Below, piece by piece: positions 16,534 to 23,825 of a stretch of 64,000 nt of DNA. Under the pieces are notes generated by a model that saw nothing but the letters and a program-made list of their open reading frames with translations, made no database searches and was not told the DNA's origin. A program made the position numbers and the translations under genes. The stretch comes from Flavobacteriales bacterium (GTDB taxonomy: Bacteria; Bacteroidota; Bacteroidia; Flavobacteriales_D; Parvicellaceae), in NCBI GenBank assembly GCA_020635565.1, contig JACJZN010000006.1:62001-126000 (forward strand). Direction: 5' to 3'. How positions within the stretch are numbered: position 1 is the stretch's first letter; every line of letters begins with the position of its first letter.

Positions 16534-17241
16534 TTATTGCTTTGTATAAGTCGCTGTACAAGCTCCTGTTCCGCCAATAAACGGAATCGTATTATCATAA
16601 GTAAAATCAACAGTAAATTCAGTACCAGTATTATTGATTGTACCTGAACCAGAAAGCGTTACATCTCCTCCAGTTACGGCAACAGTCTGCGAAGGAACTG
16701 TAATAGTAGTTCCAGAAATTTGACAAGAGATTTGACCTCCAACTAAAGTAAATGCTCCATCAATAATGAATTCACTGGAAGTTGTTCCTGCAATTAAAGT
16801 TCTAGTTCCATCCACTGGAAATTGTGTTGTACTGCAATCGCTCACACAATCCCAATCAGCAATGAAAGTACTTTGATTGATCTCTACAACTACTTTTCTT
16901 GTTGCTACAGCAGTTCCGTGTTCGTTTGATGCGGTATAAGTCACAGTGTAAGTTCCTACAGAAGCAGTATTAACATCAGACTCATCTACAGTAACTGTCG
17001 CTGAACTTCCATCTTCATTCTGAGCAGTTGCTCCTAAGTCAGTATAAGTATCTCCAACGCTCAAAGTGATAGTAGCAGCACCGTTCAAAGTAATGGTTGG
17101 AGCGTAAACGCAAGACCCATCATCTTTCTTCACTTCTGATGAATAATTCTCTGCATCAGTATCCATACATCCTTTTTTACAAGAAGAAGTTGCAACTGAA
17201 ATTATAAGCAAAGTTGCGATTGCCAATTTTGTAGTTTTCAT
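16534..17241 (-). CDS. Lipoprotein with DUF5011 Ig-like domain
   Basis: A 235-residue predicted lipoprotein. The signal peptide ends in a lipobox-like Ala-Thr-Ser-Ser-Cys (Cys 21). It is followed by a Cys-rich module 'Gly-Cys-Met-Asp...Ala-Glu-Asn-Tyr...Asp-Asp-Gly-Ser-Cys-Val-Tyr' (about 24-47), a motif repeatedly seen in secreted Bacteroidota proteins. Residues 50-120 form a DUF5011 Ig-like domain ('Thr-Leu-Ser-Val-Gly-Asp-x-Tyr-x-Asp-Leu-Gly-Ala', 'Gly-Thr-Tyr-Thr-Val-Thr-Tyr-Thr-Ala'). The remaining 110 residues are a Ser/Thr/Gly-rich beta domain. Probably a surface or periplasmic binding protein; ligand unknown. Expressed divergently from the S4 gene. Confidence 0.82.
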   Translation of the reverse strand: MKTTKLAIATLLIISVATSSCKKGCMDTDAENYSSEVKKDDGSCVYAPTITLNGAATITLSVGDTYTDLGATAQNEDGSSATVTVDESDVNTASVGTYTVTYTASNEHGTAVATRKVVVEINQSTFIADWDCVSDCSTTQFPVDGTRTLIAGTTSSEFIIDGAFTLVGGQISCQISGTTITVPSQTVAVTGGDVTLSGSGTINNTGTEFTVDFTYDNTIPFIGGTGACTATYTKQ

Positions 17242-17293
17242 AGTGTTTTTCTATTTGCTTTAAGAAACGTGGTTAATATTGAATCGTTGCCTA

Positions 17294-17301
17294 CAAAGAT
17301 A
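17294..17301 (-). promoter_or_regulatory. Candidate -7 box for the DUF5011 lipoprotein
   Basis: TATCTTTG on the minus strand, exact TAnnTTTG, 52 nt before the ATG at 17241; it lies back-to-back with the S4-gene promoter. Confidence 0.4.
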
Positions 17302-17314
17302 GATTTATCTCCTG

Positions 17315-17322
17315 TATATTTG
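17315..17322 (+). promoter_or_regulatory. -7 box of the S4-domain gene, near-leaderless
   Basis: TATATTTG, exact TAnnTTTG, 4 nt before the GTG start. A TTG lies 25 bp upstream (17287-17289), slightly long for the consensus. Confidence 0.5.
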
Positions 17323-17326
17323 CGCT

Positions 17327-17692
17327 GTGCGTATTGATAAATTTTTATGGTGTGTAAGACTTGCCCGGACACGGAGTGAAGCTACCGGATTTTGTTCGAA
17401 CGGAAAGGTGATGATCGATGATGAGATCGTGAAACCATCCAAGATGATCTATCCAAATGCAGTTCTAAAATTCAAGGTCAATCCGATCTGGCGAAGTTTT
17501 AAAATTATTGAAATTCCAAAATCAAGAGTAGGAGCTAAACTTGTAAACACACTCATAATTGAAACCACTACACAGGCTGATCTTGACTTGATTCATCAAA
17601 TTGCACAAACCAATCGAGAAAATCGTTCGCAAGGACTAAAAGGCAGACCTACAAAAAAAGACCGCAGAGATCTAGATGACTGGACCAATTGA
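17327..17692 (+). CDS. S4-domain RNA-binding protein (Hsp15-like)
   Basis: A 121-residue RNA-binding protein with one S4 domain at residues 1-60: 'Arg-Ile-Asp-Lys-Phe-Leu-Trp-Cys-Val-Arg-Leu-Ala-Arg-Thr-Arg-Ser', 'Gly-Lys-Val', 'Val-Lys-Pro-Ser'. A basic C-terminal tail (about 95-118, Arg/Lys-rich) follows. This is the architecture of Hsp15, which rescues stalled 50S subunits carrying peptidyl-tRNA. The start is GTG, directly at the first residue of the S4 motif and 4 nt after the promoter box. The 3' end overlaps the pseudouridine synthase gene by 17 nt, so the two RNA-related genes are translated from one transcript. The Hsp15 role is inferred. Confidence 0.88.
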   Translation: MRIDKFLWCVRLARTRSEATGFCSNGKVMIDDEIVKPSKMIYPNAVLKFKVNPIWRSFKIIEIPKSRVGAKLVNTLIIETTTQADLDLIHQIAQTNRENRSQGLKGRPTKKDRRDLDDWTN

Positions 17693-18374
17693 TATTGTAT
17701 ATGAAGACAATTGGTTGATTGTGGTCAATAAACCGAATAATGTATTGGTTCATCATTCCTATTATGCAAGGAATATTGAAGATGATTCTTTGCTACAATT
17801 ACTAAAAAAGGGACTAGGGCTAACCTTCTACCCTATTAACAGACTGGACCGAAAAACGTCTGGCATTGTCTTACTTGCTAAAGAAAAAGAATATGTTAGC
17901 CTCTTCCAAGAACTCTTTGAAAACCAAAAAATTAAAAAGATCTATCATGCACTAGTTAGAGGACATGTGATGGACAAAATGGTTATCGATTCTCCTGTTA
18001 AAAACGAACGTGGAAACTATAAAGAAGCTTTATCGAAAGTTCATCCTATGGCGTATTACAATCTAAACATTCCCGTAGAACCCTATCCTACTTCCAGATA
18101 CACGCTACTGGAAATGACACCTATAACTGGAAGAACTCACCAATTAAGAATACATGCGAATAAAATTGCTCATCCGATCATTGGTGATCACAAATATGGA
18201 AATCGACATCACAACAGAATGTTCGAAGAAGAATTCAAATTACCTAACTTATTTCTTCACAGTAAGTCTACTGAATTCATTCATCCTTTTACAAATGAAA
18301 AAATTGAGCTTCATGCTCAACTACCGGAATTCTGGTCTAGGTGTTTTGAGAATTTTGAAACTTTTAAAGTTTAA
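17676..18374 (+). CDS. truC: RluA-family pseudouridine synthase, TruC-like
   Basis: A 232-residue RluA-family enzyme isomerising uridine to pseudouridine, closest in layout to TruC (tRNA position 65). It lacks an S4 domain of its own. It starts with 'Ile-Val-Tyr-Glu-Asp-Asn-Trp-Leu-Ile-Val-Val-Asn-Lys-Pro' (6-19) and 'Val-Leu-Val-His'. The catalytic motif is 'Asn-Arg-Leu-Asp-Arg-Lys-Thr-Ser-Gly' (Asp about 55), then 'Tyr-His-Ala-Leu-Val-Arg-Gly', 'Pro-Thr-Ser-Arg-Tyr', 'Gly-Arg-Thr-His-Gln-Leu-Arg-Ile-His', 'His-Pro-Ile-Ile-Gly-Asp-His-Lys-Tyr-Gly' and a final 'His-Pro-Phe'. The 'Pro-Thr-Ser-Arg-Tyr' block before the Gly-Arg motif is a TruC hallmark. The 3' end overlaps the convergent subtilase by 11 nt. 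Confidence 0.88.
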   Translation: MTGPIDIVYEDNWLIVVNKPNNVLVHHSYYARNIEDDSLLQLLKKGLGLTFYPINRLDRKTSGIVLLAKEKEYVSLFQELFENQKIKKIYHALVRGHVMDKMVIDSPVKNERGNYKEALSKVHPMAYYNLNIPVEPYPTSRYTLLEMTPITGRTHQLRIHANKIAHPIIGDHKYGNRHHNRMFEEEFKLPNLFLHSKSTEFIHPFTNEKIELHAQLPEFWSRCFENFETFKV

Positions 18375-20529
18375 TTGCCCTTAACTGCTGAGTTCCTTCT
18401 TTACTGTTCAGCTTTATTATATAAGTCCCAGCCTTATATCCGGTCAAATCGATCTGATTGGTTGTTAAAAATTTGGATTCAATTAACTGACCTTGGATAT
18501 TATAAACAGCGTAGCTAAAATCTTGTGACTCCGTGTTTCTCAAATAGAGAATTCCATCTGTTGGATTGGGATACACATCAACGCTCCCCAGCTCAGTTAT
18601 CTGAACACTAAGCGTATTTTCAGCTCTTGCGACTGCAACCGTAGCTGTAATTTTACCCATACCCCATTCTGGATCACCGGGCCATGTGATTGTTCCTGTT
18701 TTCGAATCCTGACGCGCTGTGGATTTGATCAGATCCTTCAATTGAGGAGCGGTTAGATCTGGATTTGCCTCCAACATTAATGCAGCAATTCCAGCGACCG
18801 TTGGTGATGACATTGATGTTCCTGAGAATGCCGAAAAATCATACGTTCTACCATTGAAAATGATGGAAGATGAAGTGGAATAGGATGCGGTAGTATACGA
18901 ATTAATTGACGAAACCACTCCAACTCCTGGAGCAGAAACATCTGGCTTCATGCGTTCATCATACGTTGGCCCTTCACTAGAGAAACCTGCCAAACTACCA
19001 GGATACTCTGTTCCGGACTGTGAATAATTTGCTCCTGTATGTGCCGCAACTGTTATAGCACTTTCGGTACATGCTGGCTCTCCAACACCATACTGAGTAT
19101 TTCCTGCGGTTCCACCATTACCAAAAGAAATGAAATCCTGCCCCCAGTTTCCGACACCATTATCCAATTCCACCACGTTCCAGTAATGAACCGTTCCACT
19201 CGTAGCAAATGTTTTCATCACCACACTCAAAGTTGTATTCGTATTCTTCACTCGTCCCCAGATCATTGGACGATTATTCAACGTATGAGCTGATTCTATG
19301 GTGAAATTGTAAAATATTGTATCCGATCCTATCTTAAGTATTGAATCATAATATCCCACATCAGTTGAAGCATATGTAGGTGTTGAATCTAATAAGACTC
19401 CAGTGTTATCATATACTTCGAACTGCATTGAATAGCTCTCGCCTACTTCTCCCCACGAAGAAATACTCTCACCCCACATGTTATCATGTAGACTATATCC
19501 ATAAAATTGGATCTTACTTCTTACCGTATCTCCTGCAAAATCCTTTTTAATATGAAACTTCGGTTGGCCATTATTTCCTCCGGAAGTTACAAAAACCACT
19601 CCCTGGTTTGAGAGATCGTCAATCGCTTGACTAACTAAGGAAGTTCCATCCATCGTCCCCATGTAATACAAGCCCCAACTCATATTCACCACTAATCTTT
19701 TTCCATCAGCATCAGCAATTCCTTTCATCCAATTAAATGCATCAATTGCCGATCCAGCATCTAACTGAATTGAATTGAATAAATACTCACACTCAAATGC
19801 CATTCCCCTATACTTCGTACCGGCTCCACTTCCTCCTGCTATACCTGCAACGTGAGAACCATGTGTGGCATAATCATAGTAAGTACCGGCTGTATCAGAT
19901 TCAGCTGCTGTAAGCTCTGCCGGAGTATCATATTCCACTCCATAACCAAAGCCAGCAGGTTGATCTCCAGATAATTTGAAATGATCCCATGCAGCTCTCA
20001 CTCTAGAGGTCGTCAAGGTAGTATCCATAAACATAGGATGATTGTAATCAAATCCCCAGTCTGTGATCCCGATCAATACATTCTTCCCTGTGAATGGTTG
20101 AGACAATCCATATCCAATCCAAACACTATCTACTCTTGTGTCTTTTGCGGATCTTTCCAACGCCATTCCTCCTATTCTATCAGCAACTTCCAAATATTCT
20201 ATATTCTTGATTTGATCGATCTGGTTCAAATTACGGATCGGAAATTTGATCGTTACAACATTCCCCACAGAACTTCCCACATAAGCCAACCCTTTTAGAT
20301 CTGCTTCCTGAAAATTCTCATTCTTTAATCCAACCATCGATAAACAAAACTCTCCATAAACTTTGTAAACAGGATAATAGGACGCATTTTGTTCCACCCA
20401 TTTCTGATCGATGTGGTCAACGGATTTAGCCGTTAGATCATCAATGGTCCAGATCGTTTTTTGTGAAAGCCTTTGAGCAGTCCCTGACAAAAAAAGGAAG
20501 CTACCGATTAAAATGGTTAGAATTCTCAT
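18364..20529 (-). CDS. Secreted S8 (subtilisin-like) peptidase, type A T9SS cargo
   Basis: A 721-residue extracellular serine protease. Signal peptide 1-18 ('Phe-Leu-Phe-Leu-Ser-Gly-Thr-Ala-Gln'), an N-terminal prodomain (about 20-130), then the catalytic domain with Asp 157 in 'Gly-Ile-Thr-Asp-Trp-Gly', His 223 in 'Ala-Thr-His-Gly-Ser-His-Val-Ala-Gly', oxyanion Asn in 'Thr-Ser-Gly-Gly-Asn-Asn-Gly' and Ser in 'Phe-Ser-Gly-Thr-Ser-Met-Ser-Ser-Pro'. A beta-sandwich-like insert of about 130 residues separates the Asn and Ser blocks. The C-terminus carries a type A T9SS sorting domain starting 'Val-Tyr-Pro-Asn-Pro-Thr-Asp-Gly' and ending in basic 'Ile-Lys-Leu'. ATG 20529 is preferred over the upstream in-frame TTG because it starts the signal peptide. 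Its stop overlaps truC. Confidence 0.92.
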   Translation of the reverse strand: MRILTILIGSFLFLSGTAQRLSQKTIWTIDDLTAKSVDHIDQKWVEQNASYYPVYKVYGEFCLSMVGLKNENFQEADLKGLAYVGSSVGNVVTIKFPIRNLNQIDQIKNIEYLEVADRIGGMALERSAKDTRVDSVWIGYGLSQPFTGKNVLIGITDWGFDYNHPMFMDTTLTTSRVRAAWDHFKLSGDQPAGFGYGVEYDTPAELTAAESDTAGTYYDYATHGSHVAGIAGGSGAGTKYRGMAFECEYLFNSIQLDAGSAIDAFNWMKGIADADGKRLVVNMSWGLYYMGTMDGTSLVSQAIDDLSNQGVVFVTSGGNNGQPKFHIKKDFAGDTVRSKIQFYGYSLHDNMWGESISSWGEVGESYSMQFEVYDNTGVLLDSTPTYASTDVGYYDSILKIGSDTIFYNFTIESAHTLNNRPMIWGRVKNTNTTLSVVMKTFATSGTVHYWNVVELDNGVGNWGQDFISFGNGGTAGNTQYGVGEPACTESAITVAAHTGANYSQSGTEYPGSLAGFSSEGPTYDERMKPDVSAPGVGVVSSINSYTTASYSTSSSIIFNGRTYDFSAFSGTSMSSPTVAGIAALMLEANPDLTAPQLKDLIKSTARQDSKTGTITWPGDPEWGMGKITATVAVARAENTLSVQITELGSVDVYPNPTDGILYLRNTESQDFSYAVYNIQGQLIESKFLTTNQIDLTGYKAGTYIIKLNSKEGTQQLRAIKL

Positions 20530-20590
20530 CTTCTTCAAATTTTAGGTGAAGATAAGGAAGATTAAGCAATCACATTTTATTTATGAAGGT

Positions 20591-20598
20591 TACATTTG
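20591..20598 (+). promoter_or_regulatory. -7 box of the aldo/keto reductase gene, near-leaderless
   Basis: TACATTTG, exact TAnnTTTG, 5 nt before ATG 20604. It lies inside the reading frame that could open at ATG 20583, arguing that the longer form is not made. Confidence 0.5.
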
Positions 20599-20603
20599 CC
20601 CCT

Positions 20604-21632
20604 ATGAAGCAAATGAACTACAAATTACTAGGAAGAACAGGTATCAGAGTGTCAGAATTGTGTTTAGGAACAATGACCTTTGGAACAGATTGGGGATGGG
20701 GATCCGAAAAATCAGAATCGAAGAAGATCTATGATGAATTTTTGAAAAGAGGTGGTAATTTTTTTGACACGGCCAACATCTACACGACTGGAACTTCAGA
20801 AAAAATGCTCGGAGAGTTTATTGGTAAAGACCGAGAAGAAATGGTGATCGCTACCAAATATTCGCTCTCTGAAGCGGGTAAGGCAAACCAAGCTGGTAAT
20901 CATCGAAAAAACATGATGCAGAGTGTAGAAGGTTCACTTAAGAGATTAGGAACCGACTATATTGATCTTTACTATGTACATGCTTGGGATGGAACTGTAC
21001 ATCCTGAGGAACTGATGAGAAATTTGGAGTATCTATTAGCTTCAGGGAAAGTATTGAGTATTGGGATAAGTGATACACCTGCATGGATCATAAGCAAGTG
21101 TAATACGATTGCTGAACAGAGAGGATGGACACCATTTGCTGCAACTCAAGTTGAGTATTGCTTATCCGAAAGAACAGCAGAGCGTGAGATTATGCCATGT
21201 ACAGCAGGATTTGACATGACCTTATGTGGATTTGGACCGTTAGGAGCAGGATTACTTTCTGGTAAATACCTTTATGAATCTGATGAACCAAGAAGAATGG
21301 ATGTGAGACGTTCACATCGTTTGAACCAACACAACCTTGATCTCAGTCAAAAACTGGTTGATCTCTCCATGTCCTGGGGATTGCCTGCCTCAGCAGTCGC
21401 AATTCGATGGACAATGCAAAAGTTCAAGAATTCCTCTCCTATTTTTGGTGCAAGAAATTTGAATCAAATGCAGGAGAATCTTTCTGCTTTGGATTTTGAA
21501 TTGACCAAGGAGCAAATGGTGCAATTGGATGAGATCAGTGCTATCGGACCAAATAACCCAAATGATTTCCTTCAGCTCCCTAGAATAAAAGAGATACTTT
21601 ACGGTGATCAAAAAGATCGCATTGAATTTTAA
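20604..21632 (+). CDS. Aldo/keto reductase
   Basis: A 342-residue NADPH-dependent aldo/keto reductase (TIM barrel), of the Tas/YajO-like group. It opens with 'Tyr-Lys-Leu-Leu-Gly-Arg-Thr-Gly-Ile-Arg-Val-Ser-Glu-Leu-Cys-Leu-Gly-Thr-Met' (6-24). The catalytic tetrad is visible as Asp 55 and Tyr 60 ('Phe-Asp-Thr-Ala-Asn-Ile-Tyr'), Lys 85 ('Ala-Thr-Lys-Tyr') and His 126 ('Val-His-Ala-Trp-Asp'). Late 'Gly-Ala-Arg-Asn-Leu-Asn-Gln-Met' (about 284) is the cofactor-phosphate loop. ATG 20613 is another possible start. The MATE gene begins at the very next base, so they form an operon. Substrate unknown. Confidence 0.92.
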   Translation: MKQMNYKLLGRTGIRVSELCLGTMTFGTDWGWGSEKSESKKIYDEFLKRGGNFFDTANIYTTGTSEKMLGEFIGKDREEMVIATKYSLSEAGKANQAGNHRKNMMQSVEGSLKRLGTDYIDLYYVHAWDGTVHPEELMRNLEYLLASGKVLSIGISDTPAWIISKCNTIAEQRGWTPFAATQVEYCLSERTAEREIMPCTAGFDMTLCGFGPLGAGLLSGKYLYESDEPRRMDVRRSHRLNQHNLDLSQKLVDLSMSWGLPASAVAIRWTMQKFKNSSPIFGARNLNQMQENLSALDFELTKEQMVQLDEISAIGPNNPNDFLQLPRIKEILYGDQKDRIEF

Positions 21633-22940
21633 GTGTCTACACTCAAAGAAATAAATAAGCTTGCACTTCCTGCGATACTATATAATATCGCTGAACCACT
21701 ACTAGGATTGGTTGACACGGCTGTAATTGGTCAAATGCCGAATGATACGGTAGCCGCACAAGCAGGTATAGGGTTAGCGGCAGGTTTAGTATCTACCTTA
21801 GTTTGGGGATTGGCACAAATCCGAACAGCCGTTTCCAGTTTAGTTAGCCAATATCTAGGTAAGAATCAACTTGACCAGATCAAATCATTAGTTCCGCAAT
21901 CACTATACTTCAGTTTATTGGTGGGAATACTTTTTTGGGCGATCACTGCACCATTCTTTCTCCCCATTGCCAATTTCATGTTTCAGGAAGATTCAAAATC
22001 AGTCCTTGGATTTGCTGATGAATACTACCAGATCAGGTCCTTGGGACTTCCCTTATCCTTACTCATTGCAGGTTTCTTTGGTGTATTTAGAGGCTACCAG
22101 AATACCAGCTTTGCCATGTATGCAGCCTTGATTGGTGGTGGCGTTAACGTAATTCTAGACTTGGCTTTCGTACACGGTTGGTATTTCATTCCAGCTATGG
22201 GTGTTCAAGGTGTAGCTTTAGCCAGTGTGATCTCTCAATTGGTCATGGTATTGACCTGTTATTATTTCCTTCAGAAAAAAACTCCATTTGAAGCAAGGAT
22301 TACTTTTCCGATCCATTTTGAATTCAAGAACATGCTAATGATCGCAGGAAACATGCTGATCCGAACTTTGGCTTTAAATCTTGCCTTTTTATTAGCATTG
22401 CGTTATGCCAGTCAATATGGTAAGGAAACGCTTGCCGCCTACTCCATAGGTATTCAGATATGGTTATTCTCTTCCTTTTTTATCGATGGCTATTCCAATG
22501 CAGGAAATGCATTATCCGGTAAACTTATTGGTTCAGGAGATAAAATCGCCCTTAAAAACATGGTCAACCGACTCTTAAAGATCAATCTGTTAGTGGCAGG
22601 AATACTCAGTTTGTGTTACTTACTGGTTTATAATGTGATTGGTCTTTGGTTCAATGATTCAATGCTGGTAAACAGTCATCTTCAGTCCTTTTTCTGGATC
22701 ATCATATTGGCACAACCCCTTAACAGCGTTGCTTTTACCATGGATGGCGTTTATAAGGGAATGGGGAAAGCTAAATTATTGCGAAATACGTTATTGATTG
22801 GCACATTTGGTCTCTTCATTCCTACTTTGATCTTATCCGATCACTTTGGCCTGGAGATCTTCAGTGTGTGGCTGGCGTTCGTCATCTGGATGTCTTTCAG
22901 AGGAGGATCATTATACTTGAGACTCGGGAGATATGTCTAG
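21633..22940 (+). CDS. MATE family efflux transporter
   Basis: A 435-residue multidrug/toxin extrusion transporter with about 12 membrane segments in two halves, coupling export of cationic or organic compounds to H+ or Na+. The N-terminal 'Leu-Ala-Leu-Pro-Ala-Ile-Leu' with 'Leu-Val-Asp-Thr-Ala-Val-Ile-Gly' (about 8-40) is the MATE signature. The internal 'Gly-Val-Phe-Arg-Gly-Tyr-Gln-Asn-Thr' (about 149) and 'Val-Asn-Val-Ile-Leu-Asp' (about 171) match DinF-like members. The start is GTG immediately after the reductase stop (TAAGTG), implying tight coupling. Substrate cannot be read. A barstar-like gene begins 23 bp after its stop. Confidence 0.9.
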   Translation: MSTLKEINKLALPAILYNIAEPLLGLVDTAVIGQMPNDTVAAQAGIGLAAGLVSTLVWGLAQIRTAVSSLVSQYLGKNQLDQIKSLVPQSLYFSLLVGILFWAITAPFFLPIANFMFQEDSKSVLGFADEYYQIRSLGLPLSLLIAGFFGVFRGYQNTSFAMYAALIGGGVNVILDLAFVHGWYFIPAMGVQGVALASVISQLVMVLTCYYFLQKKTPFEARITFPIHFEFKNMLMIAGNMLIRTLALNLAFLLALRYASQYGKETLAAYSIGIQIWLFSSFFIDGYSNAGNALSGKLIGSGDKIALKNMVNRLLKINLLVAGILSLCYLLVYNVIGLWFNDSMLVNSHLQSFFWIIILAQPLNSVAFTMDGVYKGMGKAKLLRNTLLIGTFGLFIPTLILSDHFGLEIFSVWLAFVIWMSFRGGSLYLRLGRYV

Positions 22941-22963
22941 AATTTGCTAAATTTCGAAAAGAA

Positions 22964-23221
22964 ATGACCATCGATCTATCCCAAATATCATCAATGGAAG
23001 AATTCCATCAACAATTCAAGGAACGGTTAGGTTTCCCGGATTTCTATGGTAACAACTGGAATGCATTCTGGGACGCTATCACTGGGCTAGCTGAAATGCC
23101 CGATGTGCTCGTCATCGAGAACTTTTCAAATTTCGAAAAACACTTTCCCTCTGATGCTCAAATCCTTAAAGAATTGATTCATAAATACAATTTAAATCAT
23201 GGCTACATTGAACTCAATTAA
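22964..23221 (+). CDS. Barstar-like protein (barnase inhibitor family)
   Basis: An 85-residue barstar-family protein; barstar itself is 89 residues and inhibits the RNase barnase. The pattern 'Ile-Ser-Ser-Met-Glu-Glu-Phe-His-Gln-Gln-Phe' and 'Gly-Phe-Pro-Asp-Phe-Tyr-Gly-Asn-Asn-Trp-Asn-Ala-Phe-Trp-Asp' (about 22-38) is diagnostic, including the Tyr-Gly-x-Asn-Trp-x-Ala-Phe-Trp-Asp loop that contacts RNase. An in-frame ATG at 22868 lies inside the MATE gene; 22964 gives the normal family N-terminus. No barnase-like gene is visible, so its partner is unknown. The downstream lipoprotein gene overlaps it by 23 nt. Confidence 0.85.
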   Translation: MTIDLSQISSMEEFHQQFKERLGFPDFYGNNWNAFWDAITGLAEMPDVLVIENFSNFEKHFPSDAQILKELIHKYNLNHGYIELN

Positions 23222-23816
23222 ATCGATTGGATTACTCTTCCCATTCCTAATGAGTTGTTCATCAGATTCAGAAATTAAAACTGAAAAGCCTTTCTTAAGT
23301 TCAAATAAAACGGATAGTTTAGGACCCGACACTGTTATATCCTGTATTGCTCCCCCCTTGGAAATATTGAAAATTGAAAATGATACGCTATACCTTACAT
23401 CAACAGATCCAAATGACATGGTTAAAAATTGGCAAATAGCTGATTTTATCGTTTCATTTGAAGCAGAAAATTATTCTGAAGATCTCATACAATTCATTGA
23501 ATACGAAAAAAAGCAATGGAGCAACATAGGAAATCCTTTCATCGCAACCTATAATGGTAACGAATTCGGAGATTATTTTCACATCATTTTTGAGGATGAC
23601 ACAAATCATATTTATGATTTTGGATTTGGCAACAATGATTTCGGTAACATCCAATTATTCAAAGGAGAATTTTACGATGACAATCCTAAATATCTAAGTA
23701 AGATTTTTAAAATTTATTGGGAATGGAAACTTAGTTCTTTTCCGTGTTGTTCAGGAGAATACGTTCAGACAGAAGCATATTTACCTTCAATTGTCAAACT
23801 CGAATTGGTGAAGTAA
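23199..23816 (+). CDS. Hypothetical lipoprotein
   Basis: A 205-residue predicted lipoprotein. A short hydrophobic stretch (about 9-18) leads to Phe-Leu-Met-Ser-Cys-Ser-Ser, with Cys near 20 as lipid site. The rest is acidic and aromatic, mostly beta, with a 'Cys-Cys-Ser-Gly-Glu' motif near residue 184. No family recognised. The ATG lies inside the barstar gene (23-nt overlap), so it is probably co-translated with it. No barnase motif is present, so a toxin role is not supported. Confidence 0.65.
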   Translation: MATLNSIKSIGLLFPFLMSCSSDSEIKTEKPFLSSNKTDSLGPDTVISCIAPPLEILKIENDTLYLTSTDPNDMVKNWQIADFIVSFEAENYSEDLIQFIEYEKKQWSNIGNPFIATYNGNEFGDYFHIIFEDDTNHIYDFGFGNNDFGNIQLFKGEFYDDNPKYLSKIFKIYWEWKLSSFPCCSGEYVQTEAYLPSIVKLELVK

Positions 23817-23821
23817 CTTTG
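23791..23821 (+). promoter_or_regulatory. Promoter of selO, near-leaderless
   Basis: TTG (23791-23793), 20 bp, TAACTTTG (23814-23821), both exact. The ATG pair at 23826/23829 begins 4 nt later. The boxes lie in the last codons and stop of the upstream lipoprotein gene. Confidence 0.65.
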
Positions 23822-23825
23822 TACA

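Noticed and set aside
22868..22963. N-terminal extension of the barstar-like gene
   Set aside because: It would run inside the MATE gene and add 32 residues absent from barstar; ATG 22964 gives the normal start.
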